Shown here: positions 63,438 through 64,000 of the stretch, piece after piece
Numbering within the stretch: the stretch's first letter is position 1
Layout of the letters: every line of letters begins with the position of its first letter
NCBI GenBank assembly: GCA_019359505.1
Contig: JAHHHD010000018.1
Location: 1 to 64,000 of the forward strand
Length of the DNA stretch: 64,000 nucleotides
Reading direction: 5' to 3'
From: Drouetiella hepatica Uher 2000/2452
GTDB taxonomy: Bacteria; Cyanobacteriota; Cyanobacteriia; Elainellales; Elainellaceae
Position numbers and translations under genes: made by a program
Notes under the pieces: model-generated
The model's database searches: none
What the model saw: the letters and a program-made list of their open reading frames with translations, nothing else
Told to the model about the DNA's origin: nothing

Positions 63438-64000
63438 CTAACCAAACTCACTGGGCGGCGAGAGAGGTAGCTCAACGATGAAGCGGTTCTGTCCAGCAGT
63501 GCTTTCAGCCCGAATAGTTCCCCCCAAGTAGGCAGACTGTTTTTTGATCAAGGCTAAGCCTAATCCGGTTCCGCCATGCTTCCAGCGATCGCTCGTCGGC
63601 ATTCGATAGAACTTGTCAAAAATGCGCGTTAGCTCATCAGCCGGAATTTCGTTTCCACTGTTGCAAACCACGATCTGCATCCGATTTTCAGGCTGAAGGT
63701 GAACAGTCACTGCAATTTCTCCACCCGAAGGCGTGTATTTACAGGCATTCGTCAGTAATTCTGTGAGAATGTGGGTCAGAATCGATCGATCAGAAACCAG
63801 CACTGGAAGATCCGCTGGCGTAACGACTGGCGTAACGACCCGTAACTGTTGCTGACGGCTTTGAGCACGTTCCTGAAAAGTAGCGACGACTTGAAAAACC
63901 CACTCGCTGAGGGGAATAGAGACCCATTCCACTAGATGCTCGCCTGCCTCAAGCTGCAATAGTTCTAGCAAGTTGTTGACCAAAGCCAATTCCTGATTGC
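63438..64000 (-). CDS. sensor histidine kinase, C-terminal part (cut by window end)
   Basis: 187 residues visible; the 5' end lies beyond position 64000. The frame continues to the window edge (NQELALVNNLLELLQLEAGE), so no start should be placed here. The ATPase domain is complete: N box ILTELLTNACKYTPSGGEI, G1 VVCNSGNEIP, the F box IFDKFYRM and G2 GGTGLGLALIKK. The segment before it is the end of the HisKA helix. A 12-bp tandem duplication at 63816-63839 repeats VVTP in frame. The phosphoacceptor His and sensory domains are out of view. Confidence 0.9.
   Translation of the reverse strand, partial: NQELALVNNLLELLQLEAGEHLVEWVSIPLSEWVFQVVATFQERAQSRQQQLRVVTPVVTPADLPVLVSDRSILTHILTELLTNACKYTPSGGEIAVTVHLQPENRMQIVVCNSGNEIPADELTRIFDKFYRMPTSDRWKHGGTGLGLALIKKQSAYLGGTIRAESTAGQNRFIVELPLSPPSEFG

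Overview
The window is ordinary chromosomal DNA of a cyanobacterium, probably a filamentous Leptolyngbya-like lineage. The evidence is photosynthesis-lineage genes (psbY, ndhC-ndhK-ndhJ, rpaB, a Ycf51 protein, menG), several cyanobacteria-restricted families (TIGR02652, DUF4079, DUF4912, a small CEINLKFRLIEE family), and very frequent GCGATCGC (HIP1) octamers on both strands. The genus is an inference. I see no rRNA, tRNA, phage, insertion sequence with transposase, or CRISPR array.

Layout. 1-5.0 kb: dnaA, rnhA, ackA and miaA on the minus strand. 5.1-9.0 kb: gyrB and hisA on plus, with a minus-strand group of three small membrane proteins between them. 9.2-13.9 kb: fabH, plsX and rpaB on minus, diverging from radA. 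14-19.6 kb: two tandem small paralogues, a metallo-beta-lactamase-fold protein, ppa, a VOC protein, TIGR02652, a gamma-carbonic-anhydrase-like protein and psbY. 19.7-25 kb: DUF445, menG, a response regulator, rpsU (bS21) and a large unknown protein. 25.6-34 kb: murF and obgE on plus, an adenosine-deaminase-like protein, a secreted protein, a histidine-kinase-like protein lacking its phosphoacceptor His, murE and a glutaredoxin-like protein. 34-38 kb: sufU, ycf51, a metal-dependent alcohol dehydrogenase and an aminotransferase. 37.9-39.6 kb: ndhC-K-J. 39.6-41 kb: a ribbon-helix-helix/TOBE regulator divergent from modA with a perfect palindrome between them. 41-46 kb: a GNAT acetyltransferase, a dihydropyrimidinase-like hydrolase, SIMPL and DUF4079 proteins. 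46-51 kb: a 1377-residue protein joining a PstS-like domain, three DUF4912 domains and a long SGIG repeat, next to a nine-repeat WG protein. 51-64 kb: tsaB, an ABC permease, a fasciclin lipoprotein, catalase, a PNPOx-like protein, arylamine N-acetyltransferase, a CocE-like hydrolase, a PPC/L,D-transpeptidase-like protein, an MFS transporter and a histidine kinase cut by the window end.

The most unusual content is: (i) the 1377-residue chimera; (ii) the histidine-kinase-like protein with Gln in place of the H-box His; (iii) at least four families of short hairpin-forming intergenic elements, two copies of which end within 6 bp of a start codon; (iv) a recurring pattern of short (8-17 bp) tandem duplications both in genes (in frame) and between genes; and (v) two paired-site regulatory candidates, upstream of catalase and of modA.

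Core genes are mostly housekeeping: replication (dnaA, gyrB, rnhA), wall precursors (murE, murF), fatty-acid initiation (plsX, fabH), Fe-S assembly (sufU), tRNA modification (miaA, tsaB) and photosynthetic electron transport (ndhCKJ, psbY, rpaB, menG). They are scattered in short operons, as is usual in cyanobacteria.
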